Shown: positions 25,273-35,272, numbered from the stretch's first letter. The stretch: DNA of 64,000 nt from Robertkochia flava (GCF_020166515.1 NZ_JAINZT010000001.1:57680-121679), one strand, 5' to 3'. Notes: generated from the sequence alone by a model not told the origin. Program-made: numbers and translations.

Positions 25273-27048
25273 ATGCATCAACCTGAAACATATTACCGGA
25301 AGCGGTTAACTAACTTCCGGGAAAAACATAAAGCAGTCAGGGGGAAACTGGCCTGGGTCAGTGTGCTCAGGCTGCTTGTTTTTTTGACCGCCTGTATCCT
25401 TTTATACATTTACCACGATACCTCCCGACAGATCACACTTATTTGCATACCCGGGCTCCTGCTTTTTCTCATCCTGGTTAACTATTCTGTCCGAATGAAA
25501 TACCTCCGCAACACATTCCGCGAACTGATCCGGATCAATCAAACCGAGATCGACGTTCTGAAGGGTTCTCCAAAAGACCTCGACAAAGGTGAAGATCTGA
25601 AAGACCGCACACATGCGTTCAGCCACGATATCGACCTTTTCGGGGAAGGGTCTTTTTTTCAATACTGCAACCGCACCGTTACCTCCATGGGCAGAAGGTA
25701 TTTTGCCGCAGAGTTATCCGGAAATGATATAGAGAGGATCGGTGAAAAACAAGAGGCTACAGCAGAACTGTCGGCTCTTCCGGATTGGCGGCAGGAATTT
25801 ATGGCCAACGCAGCACTTATCGCCACAGAAACCCCGGAAGAAGAGATCCTGAAGTGGATCAGAAATTTTCAACCCACCCTTCCACATCGTCTGAAATGGC
25901 TCCCGCTGGCATGGACCCTCTGCAGTCTGGCTATTACAACCCTTGCAGTTGCAGGAGTGATCAGTACAGGCATTTTTATTTACTGGTTCGTCTCCGGGTT
26001 GATCCTAAGCGGGATCTTTCTTTCCAGGATAAGCAGGTTAAGTATCTTTATCAGTAAATCCCAGGACACTTTTAAGCAATACCAGAAACTCATAGCATTT
26101 ATCGAATCTCGGGATTTTAAGTCGAATTATCTCAGAGAACAAAAACAAAAAGGCGCTGAAGGGGAGGTTACAGCCTCTGTCAGCCTGAAAAAACTGGCCC
26201 GAATGATAGACGCCCTGGATCAGCGCAATAACCTGCTGGTGGCCGTTCTTATCAATCCTTTGGGACTTGCCGATCTTTATAACGGACTGAGAATAGAAAA
26301 ATGGGTAATGGAACACCGGGAAGAAGTTCCAAAATGGTTCGAAATGATCGCCTTTTTTGATGCTGCCATTACAAAAGCCAATTTTCACTTCAACCATCCT
26401 GCATATTGTTTCCCGGAGATCAATTCCGGTTCAGACTCCGGCGTTATCCAGGCAGAAGATCTCGGCCATCCCCTCATTCCAGAGGAAAAACTGGTGCGAA
26501 ATACAGTGCATATGGGGCCACATGAATTTATGGTGGTTACCGGAGCAAATATGGCAGGCAAGAGCACCTTCCTGAGAACAGCCGCATTGTTTATCGTAAT
26601 GAGTAATTCCGGGTTTCCGGTATGTGCGGGAAAAGCCATTTACAGGCCGATAAGACTTATTACCAGCATGCGTACGGCAGATTCCCTGAATGAAGAATCA
26701 TCCTATTTTTACGCTGAACTGAAACGGCTTCGTTTTATCGTGGATGCGCTTAAGGAGCGGGAATACTTCATTATCCTTGACGAGATCCTAAAAGGCACCA
26801 ACAGTAAGGATAAAGCTATGGGCTCGCGAAAATTTGTGGAACGGCTTGCCGGTTCCGGGTCAACCGGGATCATCGCAACCCACGATCTGAGTTTGTGCGA
26901 AGTGGCTAAAGAAATAAAAAGCGTCAAAAATTACTTTTTTGACGCTTATATTGAAAACAGTGCATTACGCTTTGATTACCGCCTGCGGCCGGGAATATGC
27001 ACCAATATGAATGCCTCCTTCCTTTTGGATCAGATGGGTATCGTATAA
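25273..27048 (+). CDS. Membrane-anchored MutS-family ATPase
   Basis: The 591-residue protein has two predicted membrane helices near 28-68 and two more near 212-255, then the MutS core and ATPase domains. The Walker A is GANMAGKST at 424-432, followed by the MutS signature LNEESSYFYAEL, Walker B IILDEILKGT and a late THD. It lacks the N-terminal mismatch-recognition domain of MutS and the Smr nuclease domain of MutS2. It is therefore a distinct subgroup, seen in Bacteroidota, with unknown function. Membrane placement is inferred from hydrophobicity. It ends 5 nt from the convergent tyrS end. Confidence 0.85.
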   Translation: MHQPETYYRKRLTNFREKHKAVRGKLAWVSVLRLLVFLTACILLYIYHDTSRQITLICIPGLLLFLILVNYSVRMKYLRNTFRELIRINQTEIDVLKGSPKDLDKGEDLKDRTHAFSHDIDLFGEGSFFQYCNRTVTSMGRRYFAAELSGNDIERIGEKQEATAELSALPDWRQEFMANAALIATETPEEEILKWIRNFQPTLPHRLKWLPLAWTLCSLAITTLAVAGVISTGIFIYWFVSGLILSGIFLSRISRLSIFISKSQDTFKQYQKLIAFIESRDFKSNYLREQKQKGAEGEVTASVSLKKLARMIDALDQRNNLLVAVLINPLGLADLYNGLRIEKWVMEHREEVPKWFEMIAFFDAAITKANFHFNHPAYCFPEINSGSDSGVIQAEDLGHPLIPEEKLVRNTVHMGPHEFMVVTGANMAGKSTFLRTAALFIVMSNSGFPVCAGKAIYRPIRLITSMRTADSLNEESSYFYAELKRLRFIVDALKEREYFIILDEILKGTNSKDKAMGSRKFVERLAGSGSTGIIATHDLSLCEVAKEIKSVKNYFFDAYIENSALRFDYRLRPGICTNMNASFLLDQMGIV

Positions 27049-27053
27049 CCCGT

Positions 27054-28370
27054 TTATACGGCCTTAAGGATAAAATAATTCTTTTTCCCTCTTTGCAGTA
27101 AAACGAACTGTCCGTTGATCAGGTCGTTCTTGCTTATGGTGTAATCTTCCTGAACCTTTTCCTGGTTTACCGCAATAGAGTTCTCTTTAAGTGCCCGCCT
27201 GGCTTCTCCATTGGACTTTAGGAATCCTGATTTTGCAGAAAGCGCAGCGATCATATCCAATCCCTCTTCTACCTCAGAGCGACTCACCTCCGCCTGGGGA
27301 ACTCCGTCAAACACCTCCAGGAAAGTGATCTCATCCAGCTCCTTAAGATCTTCAGAAGTACTTCTTCCAAAAAGAATCGAAGAGGCCTTCACAGCCTTTT
27401 CATAGGCTTCTTCGGAGTGCACAAAACTGGTCACCTCCTTTGCAAGGGTCTTTTGCAGCATACGCTGATGCGGGGCCTCACGGTGTTCTTCGGTAAGTTT
27501 TTCTATGGTTGCCTTATCCAGGAAGGTAAATATCCTGATGTATTTCTCTGCATCCTCATCCGAGGTATTCAACCAGAATTGATAAAATTTATAAACCGAG
27601 GTCTTGTCGGCATCAAGCCATACATTTCCCCCTTCACTTTTTCCGAACTTGGAACCATCGGCCTTAGTGATCAGCGGACAGGTCATCGCATAGGCCTTTG
27701 CCGTTTCTTCTCCGTCCTGCCCGACATTCATTCTCCTGATAAGCTCAGTACCGGTGGTGATATTACCCCATTGGTCACTACCCCCCATCTGCAGGGTACA
27801 CCCGAGGGTTTTATGCAGGTGATAAAAGTCGTACCCCTGAATTAACTGGTAGGTGAATTCGGTAAATGACATCCCCACTCCGGAGTCGGCACTAAGCCGC
27901 TTTTTCACCGAGTCCTTGGCCATCATATAGTTTACGGTAATCCGCTTTCCAACATCGCGCACGAAGTCGATAAAAGTGAAATCCTTCATCCAGTCATAAT
28001 TATTCACCATAACCGGGGCATTGGCCTCTGCAGCATCAAAATCCAGGAATCTGGAAAGAACACTCTTTATTCCTTTCACATTTCTTTCCAGGGTAGCCTC
28101 ATCCAGCAAATTGCGTTCATCTGACTTCCCGCTGGGATCCCCGATCATCCCGGTGGCACCGCCTACCAATGCAACCGGCTTATGTCCTGAGCGATAGAGA
28201 TGAACCAACAGGATTATCGGTACCAGGCTTCCAATATGAAGGGAATCCGAGGTCGGATCAAACCCAATATAGGCTGTGGTCATTCCTTCCTGCATATGTT
28301 CTTCTGTTCCGGGCATGATATCGTGTACCAGGCCTCTCCATCGCAATTCTTCTACTAAGTTCGTGGACAT
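27054..28370 (-). CDS. tyrS: Tyrosyl-tRNA synthetase
   Basis: The 438-residue class I synthetase shows the HIGH-type motif HIGS at 45-48, the KMSKS-type motif KFGKS, the tyrosine-binding stretch with YQLIQGYDF, and a C-terminal S4-like RNA-binding domain ([18 protein letters not shown]). It charges tRNA-Tyr in the cytoplasm. I prefer the ATG at 28370 (MSTNLVEEL) to the TTG three codons upstream. A -7 box TATCTTTG lies 24 nt upstream. It stands alone, convergent with the MutS-like gene. Confidence 0.96.
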   Translation of the reverse strand: MSTNLVEELRWRGLVHDIMPGTEEHMQEGMTTAYIGFDPTSDSLHIGSLVPIILLVHLYRSGHKPVALVGGATGMIGDPSGKSDERNLLDEATLERNVKGIKSVLSRFLDFDAAEANAPVMVNNYDWMKDFTFIDFVRDVGKRITVNYMMAKDSVKKRLSADSGVGMSFTEFTYQLIQGYDFYHLHKTLGCTLQMGGSDQWGNITTGTELIRRMNVGQDGEETAKAYAMTCPLITKADGSKFGKSEGGNVWLDADKTSVYKFYQFWLNTSDEDAEKYIRIFTFLDKATIEKLTEEHREAPHQRMLQKTLAKEVTSFVHSEEAYEKAVKASSILFGRSTSEDLKELDEITFLEVFDGVPQAEVSRSEVEEGLDMIAALSAKSGFLKSNGEARRALKENSIAVNQEKVQEDYTISKNDLINGQFVLLQRGKKNYFILKAV

Positions 28371-28393
28371 AAATCTCAAATTTTAAACTTCCG

Positions 28394-28401
28394 CAAAGAT
28401 A
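28394..28401 (-). promoter_or_regulatory. Putative -7 box of tyrS
   Basis: TATCTTTG on the minus strand matches TAnnTTTG, 24 nt before the tyrS ATG. No exact TTG at the -33 position. Confidence 0.5.
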
Positions 28402-28485
28402 TAGTATTCCGTTAATTTGAACAGGGCAGATCCCTTATCAAAATTCGCAGGATAAAATAGCCATATAAATTCGTATTTTTCCACC

Positions 28486-29478
28486 ATGATTCTAATAACC
28501 GGCGGAACAGGACTCATTGGATCTCACCTGCTATTACACCTGATAAAGGAGCATAAGACGGTACGGGTATTGTACCGCAGCGAAGATAAAAAAGAGCGAA
28601 CCCTCGAATTTTTAAAATCCGGGGGCGTATCCGCTGAGGACCTCTCGGCCATTGACTGGCATCTGGGAGACATTCTTGACATCGACCTGCTCAATGCTGC
28701 CGTAAAAGGCACTTCCCAGGTGTACCATTGTGCTGCCCTGATCTCTTTTGACCCTGCAAAATACCGCAGGTTGAGAAAGGTTAACATAGAAGGTACCGCC
28801 AATGTGGTTAACGCCTGTATATATAAGGGCGTACAAAAGCTTTGCCATCTAAGCAGTATCGCAGCCATTGGAAAATCTTCCGGAAATGACCCTATTACCG
28901 AAGAGACGAAATGGAACCCCAATCAACCTCATCACGCCTATGCCATCACCAAATACGGGGCCGAAATGGAGGTGTGGAGAGGCAGCCAGGAAGGGCTGGA
29001 CTGTGTGATCCTGAATCCGGGAGTGGTTCTGGGCGAAGGTATATGGGATAACAGCACCGGGAAACTGTTCCAAGCTGTGGAAAACGGATTGAGATACTTC
29101 CCCACCGGAGGTACCGGATTTACCGATGTCAGGGATGTTGTCAAAGCCATGCACAGGGCTATGGAAACCGATATTGTGAATCAGCGTTTCATCCTGGTCA
29201 GTGAAAACCTCTCATACAGAGATCTCTTTGACCTTATCGCAGAGGCCCTTCAAGAGAGGCCTCCCGTTAAGGAAATCAAACCCTGGCAAATGGAAGTACT
29301 GTGGAGGTTGGACTGGATAAGGGCCAACCTGTTCGGTGCCTCCAGGCGACTCACAAGGGTCAATGCACGCTCTGCCATGCAAATGGAATATTACAGCAAC
29401 ACAAAAGCCGAAACTATCCTGGGTATGAAATTCCAAAGGGTAAAAGATACGATCGCCAGGATCGCAGCATCCCGTTAG
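28486..29478 (+). CDS. NAD-dependent epimerase/dehydratase (extended SDR)
   Basis: The 330-residue protein has the Rossmann motif GGTGLIG at 6-12 (TGxxGxxG type) and the catalytic YAITK motif (Tyr about 152, Lys about 156), with a Ser in the LSSIA segment. It is an extended short-chain dehydrogenase of the dihydroflavonol-4-reductase/3-beta-HSD-like group. The substrate cannot be told from sequence. It is transcribed away from tyrS, and its stop overlaps that of the convergent DUF4296 gene. Confidence 0.85.
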   Translation: MILITGGTGLIGSHLLLHLIKEHKTVRVLYRSEDKKERTLEFLKSGGVSAEDLSAIDWHLGDILDIDLLNAAVKGTSQVYHCAALISFDPAKYRRLRKVNIEGTANVVNACIYKGVQKLCHLSSIAAIGKSSGNDPITEETKWNPNQPHHAYAITKYGAEMEVWRGSQEGLDCVILNPGVVLGEGIWDNSTGKLFQAVENGLRYFPTGGTGFTDVRDVVKAMHRAMETDIVNQRFILVSENLSYRDLFDLIAEALQERPPVKEIKPWQMEVLWRLDWIRANLFGASRRLTRVNARSAMQMEYYSNTKAETILGMKFQRVKDTIARIAASR

Positions 29479-29978
29479 AGGGAATCTCCCGGTTTTAACG
29501 GGGTAGACAAAGAATCTGCAGCCGGATTGCGATCTGTTGAATCGGGAACTGCCAGCTTAAGGCTATCGACCGGATTGCCAAGGCTATCGCGGTCTGAAAG
29601 TATATTTCGACCTTCTTCTCCCATGGCCCGGATCTCCTCATCAAACACCTTTTTCAGGCTATCCAGCTTCTCTTCCACACGGGTATAGATACGCTCATGG
29701 ATCACAGGCTTAGCGGTATAATACAACCCACTGTTTGCCAGCTGCGTACTGTCTATCCCGTATTTGGTATAGATATAGCTCCATCGGTCTATATTATGGG
29801 CACTAAACTGGTCGTATCCACTGTTTCTTGATGCATTGAAGAGGGCCACGTCAAAGTATATATTCACCATGGTCTCTTCCGGGATCAGCTGTTCAGGCTT
29901 TTCCACCACGGGTTCTGTACAACCCAGAAAACAAAGGGCCAGCACGCTGTAGCTCAGAAATTTTACGATCCCTTTCAT
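29475..29978 (-). CDS. DUF4296 lipoprotein
   Basis: The 167-residue protein has a lipobox FLGC (Cys20) and the DUF4296 pattern: PEETMVNIYFDVALFNASR near 34-52, YIYTKYGIDSTQLANSGLYY near 68-87, and a long helix with EEKLDSLKK. It has a Ser/Asp/Pro-rich low-complexity tail. The role is unknown; it is confined to Bacteroidota and commonly sits beside pyrC as here. Its start overlaps the pyrC stop by one base (TAATG), so it is translationally coupled. Confidence 0.85.
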   Translation of the reverse strand: MKGIVKFLSYSVLALCFLGCTEPVVEKPEQLIPEETMVNIYFDVALFNASRNSGYDQFSAHNIDRWSYIYTKYGIDSTQLANSGLYYTAKPVIHERIYTRVEEKLDSLKKVFDEEIRAMGEEGRNILSDRDSLGNPVDSLKLAVPDSTDRNPAADSLSTPLKPGDSL

Positions 29979-31315
29979 TAACGGTTAAAAGTTAATCGTT
30001 TCACCCTTCTCCCTTCACTAAACTGCCCCTGATTGTAAGCCAGGTTTCCATTCACAAAGGTATGGGTTACGGCACTGCTGAATCGGGTTCCTTCAAATGG
30101 CGACCAATTGCACTTGTACAGGAGATTGCTCTTCTCCACTGTCCAGGCATGGTCGGGATCTACCAGAACAAGATCTGCATAGTATCCCTCCCGTATATAT
30201 CCTCTTTTCTCGATATCGAACAAAATGGCCGGGTTATGGCACATTTTCTGTACCATTTTCTCCAGGCTTATCTTGCCTTCCTTATGCTTTTCTAACATGG
30301 CCACCAGGGCATGTTGTACCAGGGGTCCTCCGGAGGGTGCACTGGTATAAACCTGCTGCTTTTCTTCCAGGGTATGGGGGGCGTGGTCTGTGGCTAGTAT
30401 ATCGATCCTGTCGTCGAGCAGGGCCTCCCAGAGGGCATCCCTGTCGGCTGCAGTTTTTACGGCAGGATTCCACTTAATGAGCGTTCCCTTTTCCGCATAA
30501 TCGGCGTCAGAAAACCACAGGTGATGCGTACACACTTCTGCAGTGATCTTCTTTTCCTCTAAGGGAATAGCATTGGTGAACAGTTCCGTTTCCTTCCCGG
30601 TAGACACATGAAAAACGTGAAGGCGTGCTCCGGTACTTTTAGCCAGGGCAATTGCGCGTGACGAAGAAAGGTAACAAGCCTGTTCACTCCGAATCAACGG
30701 GTGATTTTCAATTGGAATATCATCCCCGAACTTCTCCTTAAACCTGCTCAGGTTCTCCCGAATCGTAGCCTCATCTTCGCAATGGGCAGAGATCACCATT
30801 TCGGTACTGCGAAAGATCTTTTCCAGCACCTCCTCATTATCCACCAGCATATTTCCTGTAGACGAGCCCAGAAAAAGCTTCACCCCGGCGCAGGCCTTCG
30901 GATCCAGTCGTTTGAGTTCCTCAAGGTTGTCGTTGGTCCCTCCGAACATGAAGGAATAATTCGCAAAAGAGGTCTTCCGGGCGATCTCCATCTTTTCCTC
31001 CAGCTTCTCAATGGTTACGGTTTGCGGGTTGGTATTAGGCTGCTCGATAAAGGTAGTAATACCCCCGGCTATGGCCGCCCTGCTTTCCGAAGCAATATTA
31101 CCCTTATGGGTTAGTCCGGGCTCACGAAAATGCACCTGGTCATCGATCACCCCGGGCAAAAGATACTTCCCTTCAGCATCCACTACCAGGTTGGCTTTTT
31201 CCGCACTGATGGAATCCCCGATTTCTATGATAAACGACTCCTCCAAAAGGACGTCACCTTGCCTGATCGCACCTTCATTTACGATGTTGGCATTCTTGAT
31301 AAGTATTCTGTTCAT
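29978..31315 (-). CDS. pyrC: Dihydroorotase
   Basis: The 445-residue amidohydrolase has the metal motif DDQVHFREPG (His61, His63-type pair near 60) with the second His in SAHCEDE, HVSTG near 235, and ATDHAPH near 305 carrying the catalytic Asp. It is the class I dihydroorotase that cyclises carbamoyl aspartate in pyrimidine synthesis. The length is normal. Its first 41 nt overlap the 3' end of the upstream glycosyltransferase in another frame, an unusually long but clear overlap, and the DUF4296 gene follows directly. Confidence 0.94.
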   Translation of the reverse strand: MNRILIKNANIVNEGAIRQGDVLLEESFIIEIGDSISAEKANLVVDAEGKYLLPGVIDDQVHFREPGLTHKGNIASESRAAIAGGITTFIEQPNTNPQTVTIEKLEEKMEIARKTSFANYSFMFGGTNDNLEELKRLDPKACAGVKLFLGSSTGNMLVDNEEVLEKIFRSTEMVISAHCEDEATIRENLSRFKEKFGDDIPIENHPLIRSEQACYLSSSRAIALAKSTGARLHVFHVSTGKETELFTNAIPLEEKKITAEVCTHHLWFSDADYAEKGTLIKWNPAVKTAADRDALWEALLDDRIDILATDHAPHTLEEKQQVYTSAPSGGPLVQHALVAMLEKHKEGKISLEKMVQKMCHNPAILFDIEKRGYIREGYYADLVLVDPDHAWTVEKSNLLYKCNWSPFEGTRFSSAVTHTFVNGNLAYNQGQFSEGRRVKRLTFNR

Positions 31316-32051
31316 AAGACTTTTCTTTTTTATTAAAAAGGCTTTTCCATTTCATGTTTAACACTCCCCATACGGCTTCATGAATAATGGCACCGCTCAT
31401 CTTTGACTGCCCCAGTTCACGGTCTTTAAAAATGATGGGCACCTCAACCAGTTTAAATCCCAGGTTATAGGCCCTGAATTTCATCTCAATCTGGAAGGCA
31501 TAACCCACAAACTGGATCGCATCCAGGTTAATGGTTTCAATCACCTTCCGGCTATAGCAGATAAACCCTGCTGTCGGGTCATGAATGCGCATCCCGGTAA
31601 CCATCTTCACGTAAAAAGAGGCTCCGTAAGAAAGCAGCACTCGTTTTAACGGCCAGTTTACTACATTAACCCCCTGAACATACCGTGAACCTATAGCTAC
31701 ATCGACGCCGGGCTTTCTGCAGGCTTTATACAGTCGCACCAGGTCCTTGGGATCATGGGAGAAATCGGCATCCATTTCAAAGATATAGGTATACTCCCTT
31801 TCCAGGGCCCACTTAAAGCCGCTGATATAGGCCTTCCCCAGTCCCTGCTTTTCCTGTCGCACCAGAAGATGCAACCTCCCTGCATGCGCTTCCTGAAGGG
31901 TTCTGACCTCATCGGCAGTACCATCAGGAGAATTGTCGTCAACGATAAGCACATCGAAGGTTTCCCTGAGATTGAAGACTGCTGTCACTATAGCCGCCAC
32001 ATTCTCAATTTCGTTATATGTAGGAATAATTACAAGACCGTTTGCGCGCAT
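31275..32051 (-). CDS. Dolichol-phosphate-mannose-synthase-like glycosyltransferase (GT2)
   Basis: The 258-residue protein is a GT2 enzyme: IIPTYNEIENV at 8-18, the nucleotide-sugar motif DDNSPDGT at 38-45, and the metal-binding MDADFSHDP near 93-101. It has no C-terminal membrane domain, as in soluble polyprenol-phosphate mannosyltransferases. It would move a sugar from GDP- or UDP-sugar to polyprenyl phosphate at the inner face of the membrane. The next gene upstream, divergent at 32183, is a GT39 that uses such lipid-linked sugars, which fits. Confidence 0.9.
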   Translation of the reverse strand: MRANGLVIIPTYNEIENVAAIVTAVFNLRETFDVLIVDDNSPDGTADEVRTLQEAHAGRLHLLVRQEKQGLGKAYISGFKWALEREYTYIFEMDADFSHDPKDLVRLYKACRKPGVDVAIGSRYVQGVNVVNWPLKRVLLSYGASFYVKMVTGMRIHDPTAGFICYSRKVIETINLDAIQFVGYAFQIEMKFRAYNLGFKLVEVPIIFKDRELGQSKMSGAIIHEAVWGVLNMKWKSLFNKKEKSYEQNTYQECQHRK

Positions 32052-32182
32052 CCGATTTTAGGAATTGTTGGAACAAAAATAACATTTATGTAAGGTAAAT
32101 GGACTAATATTTAGGATTTTCAACCAAAGAAATACCCCGGGGCCCTGCAGGATTGACTAAATTTGCCGAAAGCATCCTTCGC

Positions 32183-33871
32183 ATGAGAGCCATCAGACAG
32201 CGCTCTGAAATCCTTGTATACCTACTCCTTGCCATAACGGGCATCAACCTGTTACAGATCGCTTTTACCGAGCTTATCATGGATGAGGCTTACTACTGGT
32301 ACTTCTCCCGGGAACTGGCCTGGGGGTATTTCGACCATCCACCCATGGTGGCTTTCCTGATTCATTTAGGCACTGAAATCCTCCCCGGAGAAGCGGGAGT
32401 GCGGTTCTTCACTCCCTTCATGTATTCAGCAAGCCTGCTCCTGCTATGGGACATTACAGACCATCCCATGAAAAAAGACCATCCGTGGTTGTTCTTCTGG
32501 TTTACCGGAAGCCTTGGCCTATTGGCTGCATTCGGATTCTTTATCCTGCCGGATGCCCCGCTCTTCTTCTTTTCAGTACTGATGCTCTGGGTATATAAGA
32601 AACACCTGCATGCTCCCGGAATTGCAACCACTCTGGGGCTGGGAATTTGTATGGCAGCAATTATGTACAGCAAATACCACGGGGCCCTATTCATCCTTTT
32701 TGTGATATTGTCCCGTCCTGCCAACCTTAGATCCGGAAAGATCTGGGCGGCCATACTCACAGGGTTCCTGCTCTACCTGCCACATCTCTACTGGTTGTAC
32801 CGAAATGATTTTGTCTCCATTTCCTACCATCTGGTAGAAAGGGCTAACAGCGCCTACCAGTTAAAATTCACCCTTCATTTCCTGCTCAACGCCCTGGCCA
32901 TTGGCGGACTTGTATTTCCCCTGGTATATTACGCAGTTTTCAAAGCACCTGTCCGGTCTTCGTTTGACAGGGCACTAAAGGTAATATTCTACGGATTCCT
33001 GATCTTCTTTCTGTTTTCCAGCTTTACGAGGAAAACCCAGATCCAGTGGATCAACCTAATCAACATTCCTTTCATCATATTATCCTTCAGGTATGCCCTG
33101 GATCACCTCCAGTACCGAAAATGGCTCTATCGGCTGAGCGTGGTCTCCGTAATATTATTGTGTTATGTGCGACTCGCCCTGGTATTTCCCGTGCTGTCAC
33201 CTATTCCTTATGAAACCCACGGCAACAAAAAGTGGGCTGAATCCCTGTACACCCAAAGCAATGGTTTGCCTGTTGTCTTCCATAATTCCTACCGGGATGC
33301 AGCTATTTATTCGTACTACAGCGGAGCCAGGGTGTATTCGCTGAATGATGTTGGATTTCGAAGGAACCAATTTGATATCGACCATTCAGAAAAACCCCTC
33401 CGGGGCAAACCGGTTGTGCTGCTAAGTCAACGCCCCCTGGAAAACGCCACCATCTCTTATACCCGGCCATTTAAGCACAAGGACTGGAGCGGCGTTGTGA
33501 TCGATTCATTCGAAAACTACAGCAAGCTCCGGTTTAAAATTGACCAGGAAGAATTTACAAACGGGGTCCCTGCGGAAATTACCGCAATGCTTCATAATCC
33601 TTACAGCGAACAGGTTCCATTAAATAAATTAAGGATTGAAGGGGTAACCTATGATGACAACAGAAAAATTATAGATACATTTGCGTTGAAAGCGAGAGAC
33701 CCTGATTTGGTGTTGCCCGCAGGCAAAAGTATCCAACTCCGGCTGAAAACCGGAGAAGTGAAGAAAGGAGAAAAAGTCTCGTACTTTCACATCGGGCTCG
33801 GCCATTACGGTTTCAGGCCCGGCTTCGAAGGAAATATGGTAACGGTACATCCACTTGAACGAGATCCTTAG
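32183..33871 (+). CDS. GT39 glycosyltransferase (ArnT/PMT-like integral membrane protein)
   Basis: From ATG 32183 the product has 562 residues (a TTG 30 nt upstream is a less likely start). The first about 370 residues have many hydrophobic segments. The luminal-loop motif DEAYYWYFSRELAWGYFDHP near 35-54 is the GT-C/ArnT signature with its acidic pair and dual-His partner. A soluble region of about 190 residues follows. Such enzymes transfer a sugar from polyprenyl phosphate to lipid A or protein on the outer face of the membrane. The acceptor is unknown. Confidence 0.88.
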   Translation: MRAIRQRSEILVYLLLAITGINLLQIAFTELIMDEAYYWYFSRELAWGYFDHPPMVAFLIHLGTEILPGEAGVRFFTPFMYSASLLLLWDITDHPMKKDHPWLFFWFTGSLGLLAAFGFFILPDAPLFFFSVLMLWVYKKHLHAPGIATTLGLGICMAAIMYSKYHGALFILFVILSRPANLRSGKIWAAILTGFLLYLPHLYWLYRNDFVSISYHLVERANSAYQLKFTLHFLLNALAIGGLVFPLVYYAVFKAPVRSSFDRALKVIFYGFLIFFLFSSFTRKTQIQWINLINIPFIILSFRYALDHLQYRKWLYRLSVVSVILLCYVRLALVFPVLSPIPYETHGNKKWAESLYTQSNGLPVVFHNSYRDAAIYSYYSGARVYSLNDVGFRRNQFDIDHSEKPLRGKPVVLLSQRPLENATISYTRPFKHKDWSGVVIDSFENYSKLRFKIDQEEFTNGVPAEITAMLHNPYSEQVPLNKLRIEGVTYDDNRKIIDTFALKARDPDLVLPAGKSIQLRLKTGEVKKGEKVSYFHIGLGHYGFRPGFEGNMVTVHPLERDP

Positions 33872-34511
33872 AAATACCCATTATCTTACTGCAGAGACGC
33901 TCATGCTTCTCGTGAGCCTTATTTGTATTACCCTGGCCAAGGTAATGGACGAACAGCGATTTCAATCGTACCTGGCACTCTTATTCAACTACCGTTATCT
34001 CAAGGTCTACAGCAAGGAAAAAAATCAAACACAGCATTGGTTCAATGTGCTTCTGTTTATTCCACAGCTCATCACATTCTCCCTTATCATTAAAGAAGCT
34101 ATAGGGTATTTCCAACTGGCAACAGGATCCAATATTCTTGTTATTATTAGCTTTCTAACCCTTTTTATCCTCTTTAAATACTACCTGGAGAAGATCATCT
34201 CCACCATTTTCGACATCACCGAATTCACCGAGAGCTTCCAGTTTCACAAGCTCACCTACAGGAATTACAGCGCCATGCTGCTTATTCCCTTTTTAACCTA
34301 TTATACCTTTTCGAATCTCCCGAAAAATATTTTGATTATCACCATACTAGGGCTTTTTATTTCACTGAATGTCATTTCATTGGTGCTTACATTGACGAAT
34401 CATCAAAAATCAATCAGCCGGCATTTGTTTTATTTTATTTTGTATCTTTGCGCGCTAGAAATAGCCCCTTATTTAATGCTGATTAACCTGTTGATCCTAG
34501 ATAAGGCTTAA
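33855..34511 (+). CDS. DUF4271 integral membrane protein
   Basis: The 218-residue protein has six or seven hydrophobic helices and the DUF4271 landmarks: RFQSYLALLFNYRYL near 36-50, a KYYLEKIISTIFDI segment near 108-121 and a late YLCALEIAPYLML. The start is TTG at 33855, inside the last 17 nt of the GT39 gene; an ATG at 33903 would cut the first helix. Function unknown. It lies 14 nt before hemD, a pairing that recurs in Flavobacteriia, and is probably cotranscribed with it. Confidence 0.85.
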   Translation: MNEILRNTHYLTAETLMLLVSLICITLAKVMDEQRFQSYLALLFNYRYLKVYSKEKNQTQHWFNVLLFIPQLITFSLIIKEAIGYFQLATGSNILVIISFLTLFILFKYYLEKIISTIFDITEFTESFQFHKLTYRNYSAMLLIPFLTYYTFSNLPKNILIITILGLFISLNVISLVLTLTNHQKSISRHLFYFILYLCALEIAPYLMLINLLILDKA

Positions 34512-34525
34512 ACTAATAACAACCT

Positions 34526-35272
34526 ATGAAAGTTAAGACGATCTTAGTTTCCCAGCCCGAACCTAAAGTAGAGAATTCACCTTACTCAAGGTTAGTTGAA
34601 AAACAAAAAATCAAAGTTGATTTCAGGCCGTTTATACATGTAGAAGGGGTTGATGCCAAAGAGGTAAGACAACAAAAGATTGATCTGAAGGACTACACAG
34701 CCATTATTCTGACCAGCAGAAATGCGGTGGATCATTTTTTCAGAATTGCTGAAGAGATGCGATTCAAGGTGCCGGACACCATGAAATACTTTTGCCAGTC
34801 GGAAGCCGTAGCTTACTACCTGCAGAAATATGTGGTGTACAGAAAGCGTAAAATCTATGTAGGTCAGCGAACCTTTCAGGACCTGGCTCCGATCATCAAG
34901 AAGTACAAGGACGAAAAGTTTCTTTTACCTTCGTCTGATGTATTGAAACCTATTGTTCCCGAAACCCTCGACGAGCTAAAAGTGAATTGGAAAAGGGCTA
35001 TTCTTTACAAAACCGTGATCAGTGACCTTTCAGACCTTCGTAATGTATATTACGACATCCTGGTGTTCTTCAGTCCTTCCGGAATTGAGTCACTCCTGAA
35101 AAATTTCCCTGATTTCGAACAAAACAATACCAGAATCGCAGTTTTTGGAAATACAACTCAAAAGGCTGCCAATGAAGCCGGCTTAAGGATCGATATTGAA
35201 GCTCCCACCCCGGAATCTCCATCCATGACCATGGCGCTCGAAAAATATATTGAAAAGGTGAACAAGAAATAA
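34526..35272 (+). CDS. hemD: Uroporphyrinogen-III synthase
   Basis: The 248-residue protein has the two-domain HemD layout: N-terminal ILVSQPEP strand with SPYSRL, the hinge ILTSRNAVDHFF near 63-74, and the second-domain motif FFSPSGIESLL near 182-192 followed by AVFGNTTQKAANEAG. It closes and inverts ring D of hydroxymethylbilane in heme synthesis. Sequence conservation is low in this family, but the motif order is clear. A bidirectional terminator at 35295-35323 follows. Confidence 0.88.
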   Translation: MKVKTILVSQPEPKVENSPYSRLVEKQKIKVDFRPFIHVEGVDAKEVRQQKIDLKDYTAIILTSRNAVDHFFRIAEEMRFKVPDTMKYFCQSEAVAYYLQKYVVYRKRKIYVGQRTFQDLAPIIKKYKDEKFLLPSSDVLKPIVPETLDELKVNWKRAILYKTVISDLSDLRNVYYDILVFFSPSGIESLLKNFPDFEQNNTRIAVFGNTTQKAANEAGLRIDIEAPTPESPSMTMALEKYIEKVNKK

